Assembly (NCBI GenBank): GCA_963695405.1
Contig: CAVOGJ010000009.1
Location: 124,001-188,000 of the forward strand
Length of the DNA: 64,000 bases
Reading direction: 5' to 3'
Origin: CAVOGJ01 sp963695405
GTDB taxonomy: Bacteria > Planctomycetota > Planctomycetia > Pirellulales > Pirellulaceae
Both the position numbers and the translations under genes were made by a program. The notes below the pieces were generated by a model. It was not told where the DNA came from and searched no databases. It worked only from the letters and a program-made list of their open reading frames with translations. Shown one piece after another: positions 35,009 to 44,113 of the stretch. Position 1 is the stretch's first letter, and every line of letters begins with the position of its first letter.

Positions 35009-37054
35009 TCAGTCGGCCAGCGCCTGTTCGTAATCGAGCTCGCGCGGTGGCGCTTCGCCGCCGGGTCCCAGCAGAAAATGCTCCATCCAACGGAGCATGC
35101 GAAGATTGTAATCGAACCGGGCCGCGGCCTTGCGATTGCCATGTCCCTCGCCCTCGTAGAGTACCAACCGAACGGGTGCCTGCCGAAGGGTCTTCAGATG
35201 CCGATACAATTCCAGTGATTGTGACGGATGAACCCGCGGATCTTGCTTGCCGTGCAGGATCAGCGTGGGCGTGTGGTTCTTCTCGACATGACGGATGGGA
35301 CTGGCTGCGGCGAAGTAATCCCAGTCGTCCCACAGTCGCTTGCGATGATGGACGAGATACATCTCTTCGGGAATATCCGTCGTGCCTACTTTCGAAATGT
35401 TATCGCTGATACCTACAAACATCACGCTGGCCGCGAAACGATCGGAATAGAAGGTCGCCCCCCAGGCGGACGCATAGCCACCGTACGAACCGCCAGTGAT
35501 ACCTACCTTGTCCTTGTCGACCATTCCTAATTCCACGAGGTGATCGATTCCGTCGATCAGGTCATCAAATTCCTTGCCGGCAGCATCTGCCTGGCCAAGC
35601 TTGGAAAAGTCGACACCGCGACCCGTGCTGCCTCGATAATTTGGATAAAAGACGGCAAAGCCACGGGTCGCCGCCAATTGGCCTGGTTGGGAATAGGAGG
35701 TGATCCATCCATCCGAGACATGCGACTCGGGTCCACCATGAACCAGCATGATCAAGGGATAGCGACGGCCTTCCTGATATCGGAGCGGCTTGATCAAGAT
35801 GCCTTCGAGCGATAGGCCGTCGCGAGCCGTCCATTGGACCGTTTCTTGCTCGGCCAGCGCTATCTCGGCCAGCCACGGATTGGTGTGGGTCAGGCGTTTC
35901 GATTCGCCTTCCGCCAGGACGAAGACCTCGCCCGGGTGGTCCGGCGTATCCCCGACCATGCAGGCGACTCCGTCCCTCGCGAGCGTCAGGTCATGGACGA
36001 TGGGACCCTCTGGTCCCAACCAATCCTGTCGCTCGCCGGCGAGCGTTACCGTTCCGGCGACCGTACGCGTCCCGGCCGCCGCGATCCACGCCAGTGTTTG
36101 ATCATCGAGCCAGCGAAACGAAGTGATATGCGCCTCGAAGTCAGGCAGAAGATCCCGGAGTGTGCCGTCCCCGGGAACATCGGCGACCATCAGTCTTCCG
36201 TCACTGGGATCATGAATGTCGGCGGCCGAGATCATCGCGAGATGGGTGCCATCCGGACTGAAGTCCACATCTCCTAGCTTGCCCGGATTATGAATGGTCT
36301 CGATCAAGTGACCATCGACAGCGTCAACGACACTGACGCGTTTGAACATGTAGCTGTCGTCGACCAAGGAGGTGGGGGCCGAGACGATCACCAGTTCCTC
36401 GCGGGTAGGATGCCATTTGACGAGCGAGACGGAACCGGGGATGTCGAGCTTCACCGACTGACCGCTGGAAAGTTCGGCGATCCAGACCTCCGAAGGCCGC
36501 CAATCCTCCTCGTAGATCTCCTGATCAAAGCCCTGTTCGGCGACCACCTTGGCGTCGGATGGCTTCTCGGCGGTTGCCAAGAATGCCACGCGTGTCCCAT
36601 CGGGATGCACGGCCGGGCTGGAAAGCGACGTCCCATGTTCCAGCAGTTTCTGCGATTCGCCTCCATCGATTGGGATCGCATACATCGCTGCATGTTCCGC
36701 ATCCGAACGCTTGGCGACGTAGGCGATCTTCTTGCCGTCTTCCATCCATGCCAGCGAACCGACGTTGACCTCACCTGTCACAAAGGGTCGCGAGTGACCC
36801 TCCCGATCGACGACATGTAACTCGGTGTAGGCGGGGCCGTCCTTCTTATCGAGCAGCTTTCTCGGAACGGCCTTGGTGTACGCAACGAAATCGCCAGTGG
36901 GGGAGATCGCCGCACTCGTCACGAATTGCAGATTGGCCACGTCGGCCGGTTGCATGCGGCGGGACTCGGCCTGGCAACGAGTTGCGACAGGCAGCAAGAG
37001 AACACAGGTGACGGGTAGCATCCACCGAAGGCAGAGCGGTCGGTTGCTGTGCAT
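35009..37054 (-). CDS. S9 family prolyl oligopeptidase
   Basis: 681 aa from the ATG at 37054, which follows GAGGAA; the longer in-frame extension lacks a leader. A signal peptide (MHSNRPLCLRWMLPVTCVLL) exports it. The N-terminal half is a beta-propeller with TolB-like repeats (SPTGDFVAYTKA, HPDGTRVAFLAT, SPDGTHLAMISA). The C-terminal hydrolase domain has the Ser in GGSYGGYASAWG, Asp in LHGKQDPRVHPSQ and His in YEGEGHGN. It is predicted to cleave short peptides, possibly after Pro, outside the cytosol. It is divergent from the DUF819 gene. Confidence 0.93.
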   Translation of the reverse strand: MHSNRPLCLRWMLPVTCVLLLPVATRCQAESRRMQPADVANLQFVTSAAISPTGDFVAYTKAVPRKLLDKKDGPAYTELHVVDREGHSRPFVTGEVNVGSLAWMEDGKKIAYVAKRSDAEHAAMYAIPIDGGESQKLLEHGTSLSSPAVHPDGTRVAFLATAEKPSDAKVVAEQGFDQEIYEEDWRPSEVWIAELSSGQSVKLDIPGSVSLVKWHPTREELVIVSAPTSLVDDSYMFKRVSVVDAVDGHLIETIHNPGKLGDVDFSPDGTHLAMISAADIHDPSDGRLMVADVPGDGTLRDLLPDFEAHITSFRWLDDQTLAWIAAAGTRTVAGTVTLAGERQDWLGPEGPIVHDLTLARDGVACMVGDTPDHPGEVFVLAEGESKRLTHTNPWLAEIALAEQETVQWTARDGLSLEGILIKPLRYQEGRRYPLIMLVHGGPESHVSDGWITSYSQPGQLAATRGFAVFYPNYRGSTGRGVDFSKLGQADAAGKEFDDLIDGIDHLVELGMVDKDKVGITGGSYGGYASAWGATFYSDRFAASVMFVGISDNISKVGTTDIPEEMYLVHHRKRLWDDWDYFAAASPIRHVEKNHTPTLILHGKQDPRVHPSQSLELYRHLKTLRQAPVRLVLYEGEGHGNRKAAARFDYNLRMLRWMEHFLLGPGGEAPPRELDYEQALAD

Positions 37055-37299
37055 GGCATTCAGTTCCTCGGGAAGAATCGAGAGTTGGGATAGTTCTGTT
37101 TTTCCAAGTATAGTCCGCCCAAGTGGTGAAAACTCGAAGTTTTGCCCAGGGCTCGATTTGCCGCGGATCGCGCGAGAAGACCCACGCTCCGGGTGGTTTT
37201 CGGGGTCCGGTGACAACTTGGTCCAGCGCAGACTTTCGCCTGCTGCCACGATGGAATAGGGTATCCGCAACCAGATATTCGTCGACTGCGGAGATTTTT

Positions 37300-38754
37300 A
37301 TGCGAAACGGTCTTTATCCACCGTGGCTTCTCTGGATATGGCTGGGGATCGCTGTGGCGCTCATGACGTGTGTCTCCCTGCACGGCCAGCCGCCCAGCAT
37401 GGAAGCGGCCAGCGAGCCGATCGGGAGTGTGGCGTCTCCCTCAGCAGAAGCCCTATCCCAGGACGAGTCGACTCGGACTCCGGCAACGGAAGAACTGGAG
37501 CTGGAGGAGATTCGGCAGCCGTGGATCACCAACGACGCGGTTTTGACGGGCGTCCTGATGGTCCTGCTGGGTGGCATCTTTTGGACCTCCAAGTACGGTG
37601 GGCCGGGTTGGCAGCTGTTTTACCGCTTCGTCCCGATGCTGCTGCTGTGTTACTTTCTGCCTTCGTTGCTGACGTTTTTTGGCATCGTCGATCCCGAACA
37701 GTCGCAACTCTATTTTGTCGCGTCCCGATACTTCTTGCCCGCGAGTCTCGTACTGTTGACTATCAGTATCGACCTAAACGAAGTGCTGAAGCTCGGACCG
37801 AAGGCGGGAATCATGTTCCTGACCGGCTCACTAGGCGTGATCTTCGGCGGACCATTTGCCATGCTGGTCGTCTCCTGGTTCAACCCGGACTTGGTTGGAG
37901 GCACGGGTGAGAACGCTGTCTGGCGAGGACTGGCCACCATCGCCGGCAGTTGGATTGGAGGCAACGCGAATCAAGTCGCCATGAAAGAAATGTTCACGCC
38001 CTCCAACGAGCTTTACAGCGTGATGATCGCCATTGATGTGATTGTGGCCCAGATCTGGATGGGCCTATTGTTGCTCGGCGTGGGCAACGCGGATCGCATC
38101 GACCGCTTCTTTCGAGCGGATGCCTCGAGTATCGAGCGGCTAAAAGCAAAGATGGAGGCTTTCAGCCTGGGTGTGGCCCAAATTCCCACGACCGCAGACT
38201 TGATGTCACTGATGTCGGTCGCCTTTGGAGCGACGGGCGTCAGTCATGTGGTTGCGGAATACTTAGCGCCTTGGTTCCACCAGAATTACCCGCAGCTGGA
38301 TGACTTTGGATTGGACGAACCATTCTTCTGGCTGATTGTCACGGCAACGACGATCGGAGTTGGCTTGTCGTTTACAAGTGTTCGCAACCTGGAAGGGGTG
38401 GGAGCTTCCAAGATGGGCACGCTGTTCATCTATTTTCTCGTGGCCACGATCGGACTGAAAATGGACATCCATGCCGTGTTCAAGCATCCCGGTTTGTTTC
38501 TGGTAGGCGGTGTTTGGATGTTGTTTCATGTCAGCCTCATGCTCGTCGTGGCTTATCTGATCAAGGCCCCTTTCTTTTTTCTGGCCGTGGGCAGCAAGGC
38601 CAATATTGGTGGTGCGGCCAGCGCGCCGGTCGTGGCCGCGGCGTTTCATCCGTCTTTGGCTCCCGTCGGAGTCTTGCTGGCGGTGCTCGGCTACGCCCTG
38701 GGCACGTACGGCGCCATGCTGTGCGCCTGGTCCATGCGATTGGTGGCCCCCTGA
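37300..38754 (+). CDS. DUF819 family membrane protein
   Basis: 484 aa from the ATG at 37300, with GGAG 8 bases upstream. An N-terminal hydrophobic segment and a 60-residue Glu/Ser/Thr-rich linker precede about ten membrane helices. Family features include AGIMFLTGSLGVIFGGPFAM, IAGSWIGGNANQVAMKEMF and KANIGGAASAPVVAAAFHP, near-symmetrical halves typical of DUF819 (YjcL-like) transporters. The substrate is unknown. The leader and linker are unusual for the family. It stands alone, with the sulfatase gene 76 bases downstream on the same strand. Confidence 0.85.
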   Translation: MRNGLYPPWLLWIWLGIAVALMTCVSLHGQPPSMEAASEPIGSVASPSAEALSQDESTRTPATEELELEEIRQPWITNDAVLTGVLMVLLGGIFWTSKYGGPGWQLFYRFVPMLLLCYFLPSLLTFFGIVDPEQSQLYFVASRYFLPASLVLLTISIDLNEVLKLGPKAGIMFLTGSLGVIFGGPFAMLVVSWFNPDLVGGTGENAVWRGLATIAGSWIGGNANQVAMKEMFTPSNELYSVMIAIDVIVAQIWMGLLLLGVGNADRIDRFFRADASSIERLKAKMEAFSLGVAQIPTTADLMSLMSVAFGATGVSHVVAEYLAPWFHQNYPQLDDFGLDEPFFWLIVTATTIGVGLSFTSVRNLEGVGASKMGTLFIYFLVATIGLKMDIHAVFKHPGLFLVGGVWMLFHVSLMLVVAYLIKAPFFFLAVGSKANIGGAASAPVVAAAFHPSLAPVGVLLAVLGYALGTYGAMLCAWSMRLVAP

Positions 38755-38829
38755 AAAATCGTTACGATAGGGGCCGGGAGAGGATGCTACTACCGGCAGG
38801 TTGTTCATTTGACAAGGGTATGTCACGCG

Positions 38830-41055
38830 ATGAATGAATCCGTTCCGCAGGAGTGGCCCAGGTGGCACGACAGTTTCGATCGCCAGGTGGTGACGACGCT
38901 ACTTTGCCTTGCTTTTTTGTGTCCCTTGGCGACCGCCGGCGAGCCACGTCCGAACATCGTGTTCGTATTTAGCGATGACCACGCGGTACAGTCGATTGGC
39001 GCTTACGGCTCGCGGATCAATCAAACACCGAATATCGATCGCATCGCGGCAGAAGGTGCCGTGTTCACGAATTCGTTTTGCGCCAATTCACTTTGTGGTC
39101 CGTCCCGTGCCTGCATCTTGACGGGAAAGCATAGTCACCTGAATGGCTTTCTGCGGAACGGCAACCGGTTCGATTCGATGCAAACGACCTTCCCGCCGCT
39201 CTTGCGTCAAGCCGGCTATCAAACGGCACTGATTGGCAAATGGCATTTGGGTACAGATCCCGTGGGGTTTGACTATTGGGAAATCTTGCCGGGGCAGGGC
39301 AGTTACTACAACCCGGACTTCGTACAGATGGACGGCAGTCGCGTTCGACGGGAAGGTTACTGCACCGACGTCGTCACTGATCGGTCGATCAAGTGGCTCG
39401 AGGATCAGCGTGATCCCCAGCGACCTTTCTTGCTGATGTGTCAGCACAAGGCGCCTCACCGCAATTGGGCACCGGCCATCCGGCACTTGAAACTGTTTGC
39501 AAATCAGACGGTTCCCGAGCCAGCGACGCTGCGCGATGATTACTCGCGTCGCTCCGAGTTGCTGCAAGAAAACGAGATGTCGATTCGTGCCCATATGGAT
39601 TGGGGACACGATATGAAATTTCACGGTGAGTGCTTGTTTCCGGATCACTTTACCGAGAACCAGCCCAATGGCGAATATGAGCGGATGAATGCCGAGCAGC
39701 GGGCCGCCTGGGATGCGCATTACGAGCCAGAGAATCAGGCCTTCATCGCACAGCTGAAGGCGGGAAATCTGAGCAACGACCAAGTCCTGAGTTGGAAGTA
39801 TCAGCGGTACATCAAAGACTATCTCCGCTGCATTGCAGCGGTCGACGAAAGCGTCGGGCGACTGCTCGATTACCTGGATAAAGCCGGATTGACCGAGAAA
39901 ACGGTCTTTATTTACGCCTCGGATCAGGGTTTCTATCTGGGCGAGCATGGCTGGTACGACAAGCGGTGGATGTTTGAGGAATCGTTACGCATGCCGTTTC
40001 TGATCCGCTGGCCTGGCGTCGTCACAGCTGGCGCACGGTTTCCGCAATTGATTCAAAACATCGACTATGCGCCGACTTTTCTCAAAATGGCGCAACTGGA
40101 TGTGCCGGATGAGATGCAAGGGCAGAGCCTCACCGAACTCTTCGATGCGGACACGGCCAAGTTGTGTGGCTGGCGTGACGCCATCTACTATGCCTATTAC
40201 GAGAATGATGCGGTGCATAATGCACCGGTGCAGGATGGAGTGCGAACCGACCGCTACAAGTTGATCTTTTTTCCAAGGACACGCGAGTGGCAGTTGTTCG
40301 ATTTGAAGTCTGATCCACAAGAGATGGTGAGCGTCCACGACGATCCAGTCTATGCCAAGGTGTTAGCAGGCATGCAAAAGCGTTATCGAGACCTGCGCGA
40401 ATTCTATACGGTGAACACGGCGGTCATCCCGACATCACGTGGCGACGAGGCATGGTGGCGCGATCGATTCCGGGAGGGGCAGCAGCCGCCTGGGGGACCG
40501 GTCGACCTTGTGTTCCTCGGCGACTCGATCACGCAGGGCTGGGAAGGGGCGGGAGAACCGGTCTGGAAGAAGCATTTCAGCAAACGGCAGGCCCTCAACT
40601 GGGGATTCAGTGGGGATCGTACCGAGCACGTCCTTTGGCGGTTGCAGCAACATAGCCTCGCCACGGTGAGTCCCCAGCTGGTGCTGCTGATGATCGGCAC
40701 CAACAACACCGGGCACCTGCTGCAGGATCCGGCGGAAGTGGCCGACGGTGTCGAGCGGATCGTCGAAACCATCCGGCAACAGAGCCCCAATACAAGGGTC
40801 CTTTTGCACGGCATCTTTCCCCGCGGCCAAACGCCGGTCGAGAAAGAGCGGCTCAACAACATTGCCATCAATCAAATGATTCAACGGCTGGCGGACGGCG
40901 AGTCGGTTGTTTACGCCGACTTCAGCCCGGCCTTTCTCGCGGCCGACGGCACGATCTCCCCAGAGATCATGCCGGATTACTTGCACCTCAGTCGCGAGGG
41001 TTACGAGCGGTGGGCCCACAGCCTTGAGCCGCTATTACAAGACTTTGGGCTGTAA
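38830..41055 (+). CDS. Sulfatase fused to SGNH/GDSL hydrolase
   Basis: 741 aa from the ATG at 38830. A signal peptide ends near AFLCPLATAGEPRP. The sulfatase domain begins NIVFVFSDDHAVQSIGAYGS with the metal Asp pair. It has the formylglycine motif CGPSRACILTG (Cys89) and GKWHLGTD, and the second metal site is probably in the YASDQGFYLGEHGW stretch. After a linker near residue 540, an SGNH hydrolase follows: VFLGDSITQGWEG with the catalytic Ser, GFSGDRTEHVLWRL, MIGTNNTGH and DYLHLSREGYERW with Asp and His. It would remove sulfate and acyl or acetyl esters from one polysaccharide outside the cell. All catalytic residues of both domains are present. Confidence 0.92.
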   Translation: MNESVPQEWPRWHDSFDRQVVTTLLCLAFLCPLATAGEPRPNIVFVFSDDHAVQSIGAYGSRINQTPNIDRIAAEGAVFTNSFCANSLCGPSRACILTGKHSHLNGFLRNGNRFDSMQTTFPPLLRQAGYQTALIGKWHLGTDPVGFDYWEILPGQGSYYNPDFVQMDGSRVRREGYCTDVVTDRSIKWLEDQRDPQRPFLLMCQHKAPHRNWAPAIRHLKLFANQTVPEPATLRDDYSRRSELLQENEMSIRAHMDWGHDMKFHGECLFPDHFTENQPNGEYERMNAEQRAAWDAHYEPENQAFIAQLKAGNLSNDQVLSWKYQRYIKDYLRCIAAVDESVGRLLDYLDKAGLTEKTVFIYASDQGFYLGEHGWYDKRWMFEESLRMPFLIRWPGVVTAGARFPQLIQNIDYAPTFLKMAQLDVPDEMQGQSLTELFDADTAKLCGWRDAIYYAYYENDAVHNAPVQDGVRTDRYKLIFFPRTREWQLFDLKSDPQEMVSVHDDPVYAKVLAGMQKRYRDLREFYTVNTAVIPTSRGDEAWWRDRFREGQQPPGGPVDLVFLGDSITQGWEGAGEPVWKKHFSKRQALNWGFSGDRTEHVLWRLQQHSLATVSPQLVLLMIGTNNTGHLLQDPAEVADGVERIVETIRQQSPNTRVLLHGIFPRGQTPVEKERLNNIAINQMIQRLADGESVVYADFSPAFLAADGTISPEIMPDYLHLSREGYERWAHSLEPLLQDFGL

Positions 41056-41389
41056 GTCGCTCGTCCGTCGTGTCGCGGCCGTCGCGATATTCGTGGCGCG
41101 GCGACGCCGTTCGTTCTGCAAGATCCATGTCAGCTGGTAGCGTCGAATTGGAGCGTGCGCGTCTTCCAGGGGCCTGGGGGTGCGAGTGGTGATCGTGGTC
41201 GACTGCAAGACGAGTCTGGCGGGAATCGCGGTCATGGCAAGGTCCTCGGTGGGTGGGACGGATTGGATACTCAGGTAAGCGAAGTCGCCCCGAAAGTGTT
41301 ACCGAGGCCAAAAGGCGATGTTTCTGAAAGTTCTCTCACGGCCTATAATTCGCGGAGGAAATTTTGCATCGAACGGAGGAGATCGAACT
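41056..41389. other. Intergenic stretch; a doubtful small minus-strand frame
   Basis: A 66-codon minus-strand frame (41035-41235) has GAGGACC before its ATG and overlaps the sulfatase end by 21 bases. The peptide (MTAIPARLVLQSTTITTRTP and on) is basic and unrecognised, so I leave it uncalled. Otherwise no feature was seen. Confidence 0.35.
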
Positions 41390-42046
41390 GTGAAACACTT
41401 CACCTTGGCTTTCGTCGGCGTGCTCGCCACGAGTGCCTGCCTGTTCGGGCAAGGATTGGAACCGATCCCAGCACCATTGCCCGAGCCGGCGACCGGTACC
41501 CCGACGCTTGCCGACCCTCGCTTCGAGTCCGGTCCGCAGCCGACGCCCGCCGAACCGCGTACGCTGGGTGAAAGCGACGTCGCACCACCAGGCGTGTCAG
41601 AGAATCCCTCCCTCATCGGTACCCCTCAGCCCGCAGTGACCGCTCCGGGCGGTTCGATATCGCCATCCCGATCGGGGGGGGCGTCCTACCGTTGGGTGCC
41701 AGGGCGCAGCACCGGTCAGGCGTCCCATGCGGACGCACCGCCGACCCCGCGGATTCGTTATCAGGTATACGAGCGGAGGGACCGCTGGGGACGTTCGCAA
41801 TTGGTGCTCGTCGAGCAAGCCGCGCCGCGAGCGTCCGTGGCAAGTTACGAGGAATCGCGGCGACGGCGACCGACATCGGTGCGCGTATTAGCGACCGAAC
41901 CGGTGGTTACTTACCGTAGCCCGCCGGTGCGGGCGACTCCGGCGACTGTGCGGCTGTCGAACGGAGCCACCGTGCTCGCCGTGCCGGTCCCGGCCTATGT
42001 GCCCGGACAGCCGATCCGAAATGCGATCCGCGCTCGGCGATTTTAG
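41390..42046 (+). CDS. Secreted proline-rich hypothetical protein
   Basis: 218 aa from a GTG at 41390, chosen because GGAGGAG lies 8 bases upstream and it exposes a signal peptide (VKHFTLAFVGVLATSACLFG). The mature part is Pro-rich (LEPIPAPLPEPATGTP), then an Arg-rich middle (RYQVYERRDRWGRSQLVLVE), ending VLAVPVPAYVPGQPIRN. The composition suggests a disordered envelope protein. No domain was recognised. No close neighbour on the same strand suggests a partner. Confidence 0.65.
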   Translation: MKHFTLAFVGVLATSACLFGQGLEPIPAPLPEPATGTPTLADPRFESGPQPTPAEPRTLGESDVAPPGVSENPSLIGTPQPAVTAPGGSISPSRSGGASYRWVPGRSTGQASHADAPPTPRIRYQVYERRDRWGRSQLVLVEQAAPRASVASYEESRRRRPTSVRVLATEPVVTYRSPPVRATPATVRLSNGATVLAVPVPAYVPGQPIRNAIRARRF

Positions 42047-42730
42047 CGCCAACCCGCTTCGCCAAGCGGGCTCGCCTGGGATTGGTTCGTCGCGGCCGTT
42101 TCCACGACAGCGACGCGTGGCACCAGCTTCATTATAACGCTGGCGAGCACCGAGCCTGCGGTGCCTCACCGGGGCAGGGCTGGACGTGCCTGCCGCGGCC
42201 GGTCCTGCCCTCGGGAACCTCGTCCCACCGTTTTCTCGGTAGGCTCGGTGGTTGGATGCTGGGTCCCCGCCTGCGCGGGGATGACGAAAAAAAGTGTGAG
42301 CCGCAGCGGGCATGGCGAACCGCATCGGGGCGATGCTGAGCCGGATCGGGCAATGTGCGCCGGATTGGGGCATGGCTAGCCGCATCGGGGCAGAGTGAGC
42401 CGGGTTGGGGAATTGGTGACCCGGACAATGGGAGATAACCATACCTGCCCGTCAGCTCCCCTCACGCTCGTTAAGCGCGTGAGTGCACTTCGAATTGCAC
42501 GTTTCCGCGGTCGCACGAAACGACGGGTGAGACGCGACGCTCCGTCAGCCCCATTTTGACTTGCCGCCAGGGTCCATTCTGCTATGGTGACCTTGGTTTT
42601 ATCAATTTTCGGGCGGGGCCGACCGGCCCCTACTGCAGACCCCAGGGCGTGCCGCCCCTCAGTGCGTATCGCGAGGCTCGATCACTCTCTGGGTTTGCGT
42701 CTCCTTCCCTCGTTTTCCCTCCAAGGTGCC
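42047..42730. other. Intergenic stretch with repeats and a hairpin
   Basis: It contains a perfect hairpin CCCCGC-CTGC-GCGGGG at 42265-42280 followed by a seven-A run, and a degenerate tandem repeat at 42299-42417. No supported gene was found; open frames here are Arg/Pro-rich by-products. Confidence 0.5.
42299..42417. repeat. Six degenerate 19-20-bp tandem repeats
   Basis: Units begin at 42299, 42319, 42339, 42359, 42378 and 42398 on the pattern AGCCGCATCGGGGCA plus about five variable bases. The unit length alternates between 19 and 20, so it is not a coding repeat. Confidence 0.8.
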
Positions 42731-44107
42731 ATGATTTCGCGTATTCCCAGATCGACCGTTTGCCTAGCCGTCCTTTGTATTTGCAGTGTTGCTCAGGCCG
42801 ATTTTCTGGTCAGTTTACGCAACGCCTATTTTGACGCCGGAGTCAATCGGATCATCCGGCTTTCGGAAACGGGTGAGGTACTCGGCGACTTCATTTCCGC
42901 GACGGATGTGTCTGCCAGCGGGCTGAGCGGACCGACGGGCTTACACTTTACGAACTCTGGCAGCCTGCTGGTCACGAGTACGTTTGGCGACGAACTGCTC
43001 GAATATGATGGGCAAACGGGCGCCTTCCTCGGTAACCTGGCCCCGACTGCCATGAATCCTCCGTCGCCCGGCTTTGACGGGCCGACGGCGCTGCGGCCGG
43101 CCCCCGACGGATCATTGCTGATTGCGAATCTGGGCGCGGCAGCAACCGGCTTCCAGGGTTCGAGCGTTACGCTCATTGATCCCATGACCGGCAACTCGAC
43201 CGGAAATTTCGGCAGCGGTCACTTGGGGGCCTCAGGCATTCTGTTGGCTGGTGACGACGTCTATGTGAGCGAATTCACGTCAAATCAGGTCTTGCGGTTT
43301 GATCTGGCGGGCAATCTGCAGGAGACCATTTCGGATACGTTGATCGCGGGTCCCACGGGACTGGCGATCGATCCCCAAACGGGAAACTTGCTAATCGCCA
43401 GCGTCAACGGTGACATGATTGTCCAATACGACGGGGCCACTGTTTCCAGTTACTTGTCGACACCCACTCAGTTTTTCCCCTCCGGTGTCTACTTCACTAG
43501 CGATCAGTCGTTTCTGGTGACGAGTGCCGCTGTGGGATCGATCCTCAGCTACACGGTTGGCAATCCGATTCCCACGCCGTTTGTGGGCTTCGAGGACTTC
43601 GGCCTCAGCCAAGCCGACCTGTTGAATGGAGTGGCGATCGGAGACTTGCTGCGAGTGGTGGCAAGTTGTGACTTTGACCAGGACGGTAATTGTTCGCTAG
43701 CGGACATTGATGCCCTGGTGGATGCGATCGCCAGTGGCAACGACAATCCAGCGTTTGATCTGACGGGCGACGGACAAGTCGATCTGGCCGATCGGGACGC
43801 CTGGTTGGCAGCTGCCGGAGCGAAAAATCTGGCGAGCGGACAAGCCTATCTGGTAGGAGATGCCAACTTAGACGGTGTCGTCGATGTGACCGACTTCAAT
43901 GTGTGGAATGGGGCGAAGTTCCAGCCTAGCGGTGCCTGGTCGCTCGCTGACTTCAACGCGGATGGCACCTCGGACGTTTCTGATTTCAACATTTGGAACA
44001 CCAATAAATTCCAGTCAGCCAACGGAATCGTCCCGGAACCAGCCGCCGCGTTAACCGGATGCTTCCTGCTACACTTCGGTTGGCTTTTCATTCGCCGGCG
44101 AGGCTAG
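42731..44107 (+). CDS. Exported beta-propeller dockerin PEP-CTERM protein
   Basis: 458 aa from the ATG at 42731, with AAGG upstream. The signal peptide is MISRIPRSTVCLAVLCICSV. The body has NHL/SMP-30-like propeller blades: GPTGLHFTNSGSLLVTS, GPTALRPAPDGSLLIAN and GPTGLAIDPQTGNLLIAS. Then come dockerin-type loops (GDANLDGVVDVTDFNVWNGA, DFNADGTSDVSDFNIWN) and VPEPAAALTGCFLLHFG with RRRG as the exosortase signal. A DUF1559 gene begins 7 bases after its stop, repeating the pairing at 23404-26517. It is probably a surface protein. Confidence 0.86.
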   Translation: MISRIPRSTVCLAVLCICSVAQADFLVSLRNAYFDAGVNRIIRLSETGEVLGDFISATDVSASGLSGPTGLHFTNSGSLLVTSTFGDELLEYDGQTGAFLGNLAPTAMNPPSPGFDGPTALRPAPDGSLLIANLGAAATGFQGSSVTLIDPMTGNSTGNFGSGHLGASGILLAGDDVYVSEFTSNQVLRFDLAGNLQETISDTLIAGPTGLAIDPQTGNLLIASVNGDMIVQYDGATVSSYLSTPTQFFPSGVYFTSDQSFLVTSAAVGSILSYTVGNPIPTPFVGFEDFGLSQADLLNGVAIGDLLRVVASCDFDQDGNCSLADIDALVDAIASGNDNPAFDLTGDGQVDLADRDAWLAAAGAKNLASGQAYLVGDANLDGVVDVTDFNVWNGAKFQPSGAWSLADFNADGTSDVSDFNIWNTNKFQSANGIVPEPAAALTGCFLLHFGWLFIRRRG

Positions 44108-44113
44108 TTGGTT

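Noticed and set aside
41035..41235. Small minus-strand frame overlapping the sulfatase 3' end
   Set aside because: It has a fair ribosome binding site, but the product has no recognisable features and overlaps a solid gene, so support is too weak.
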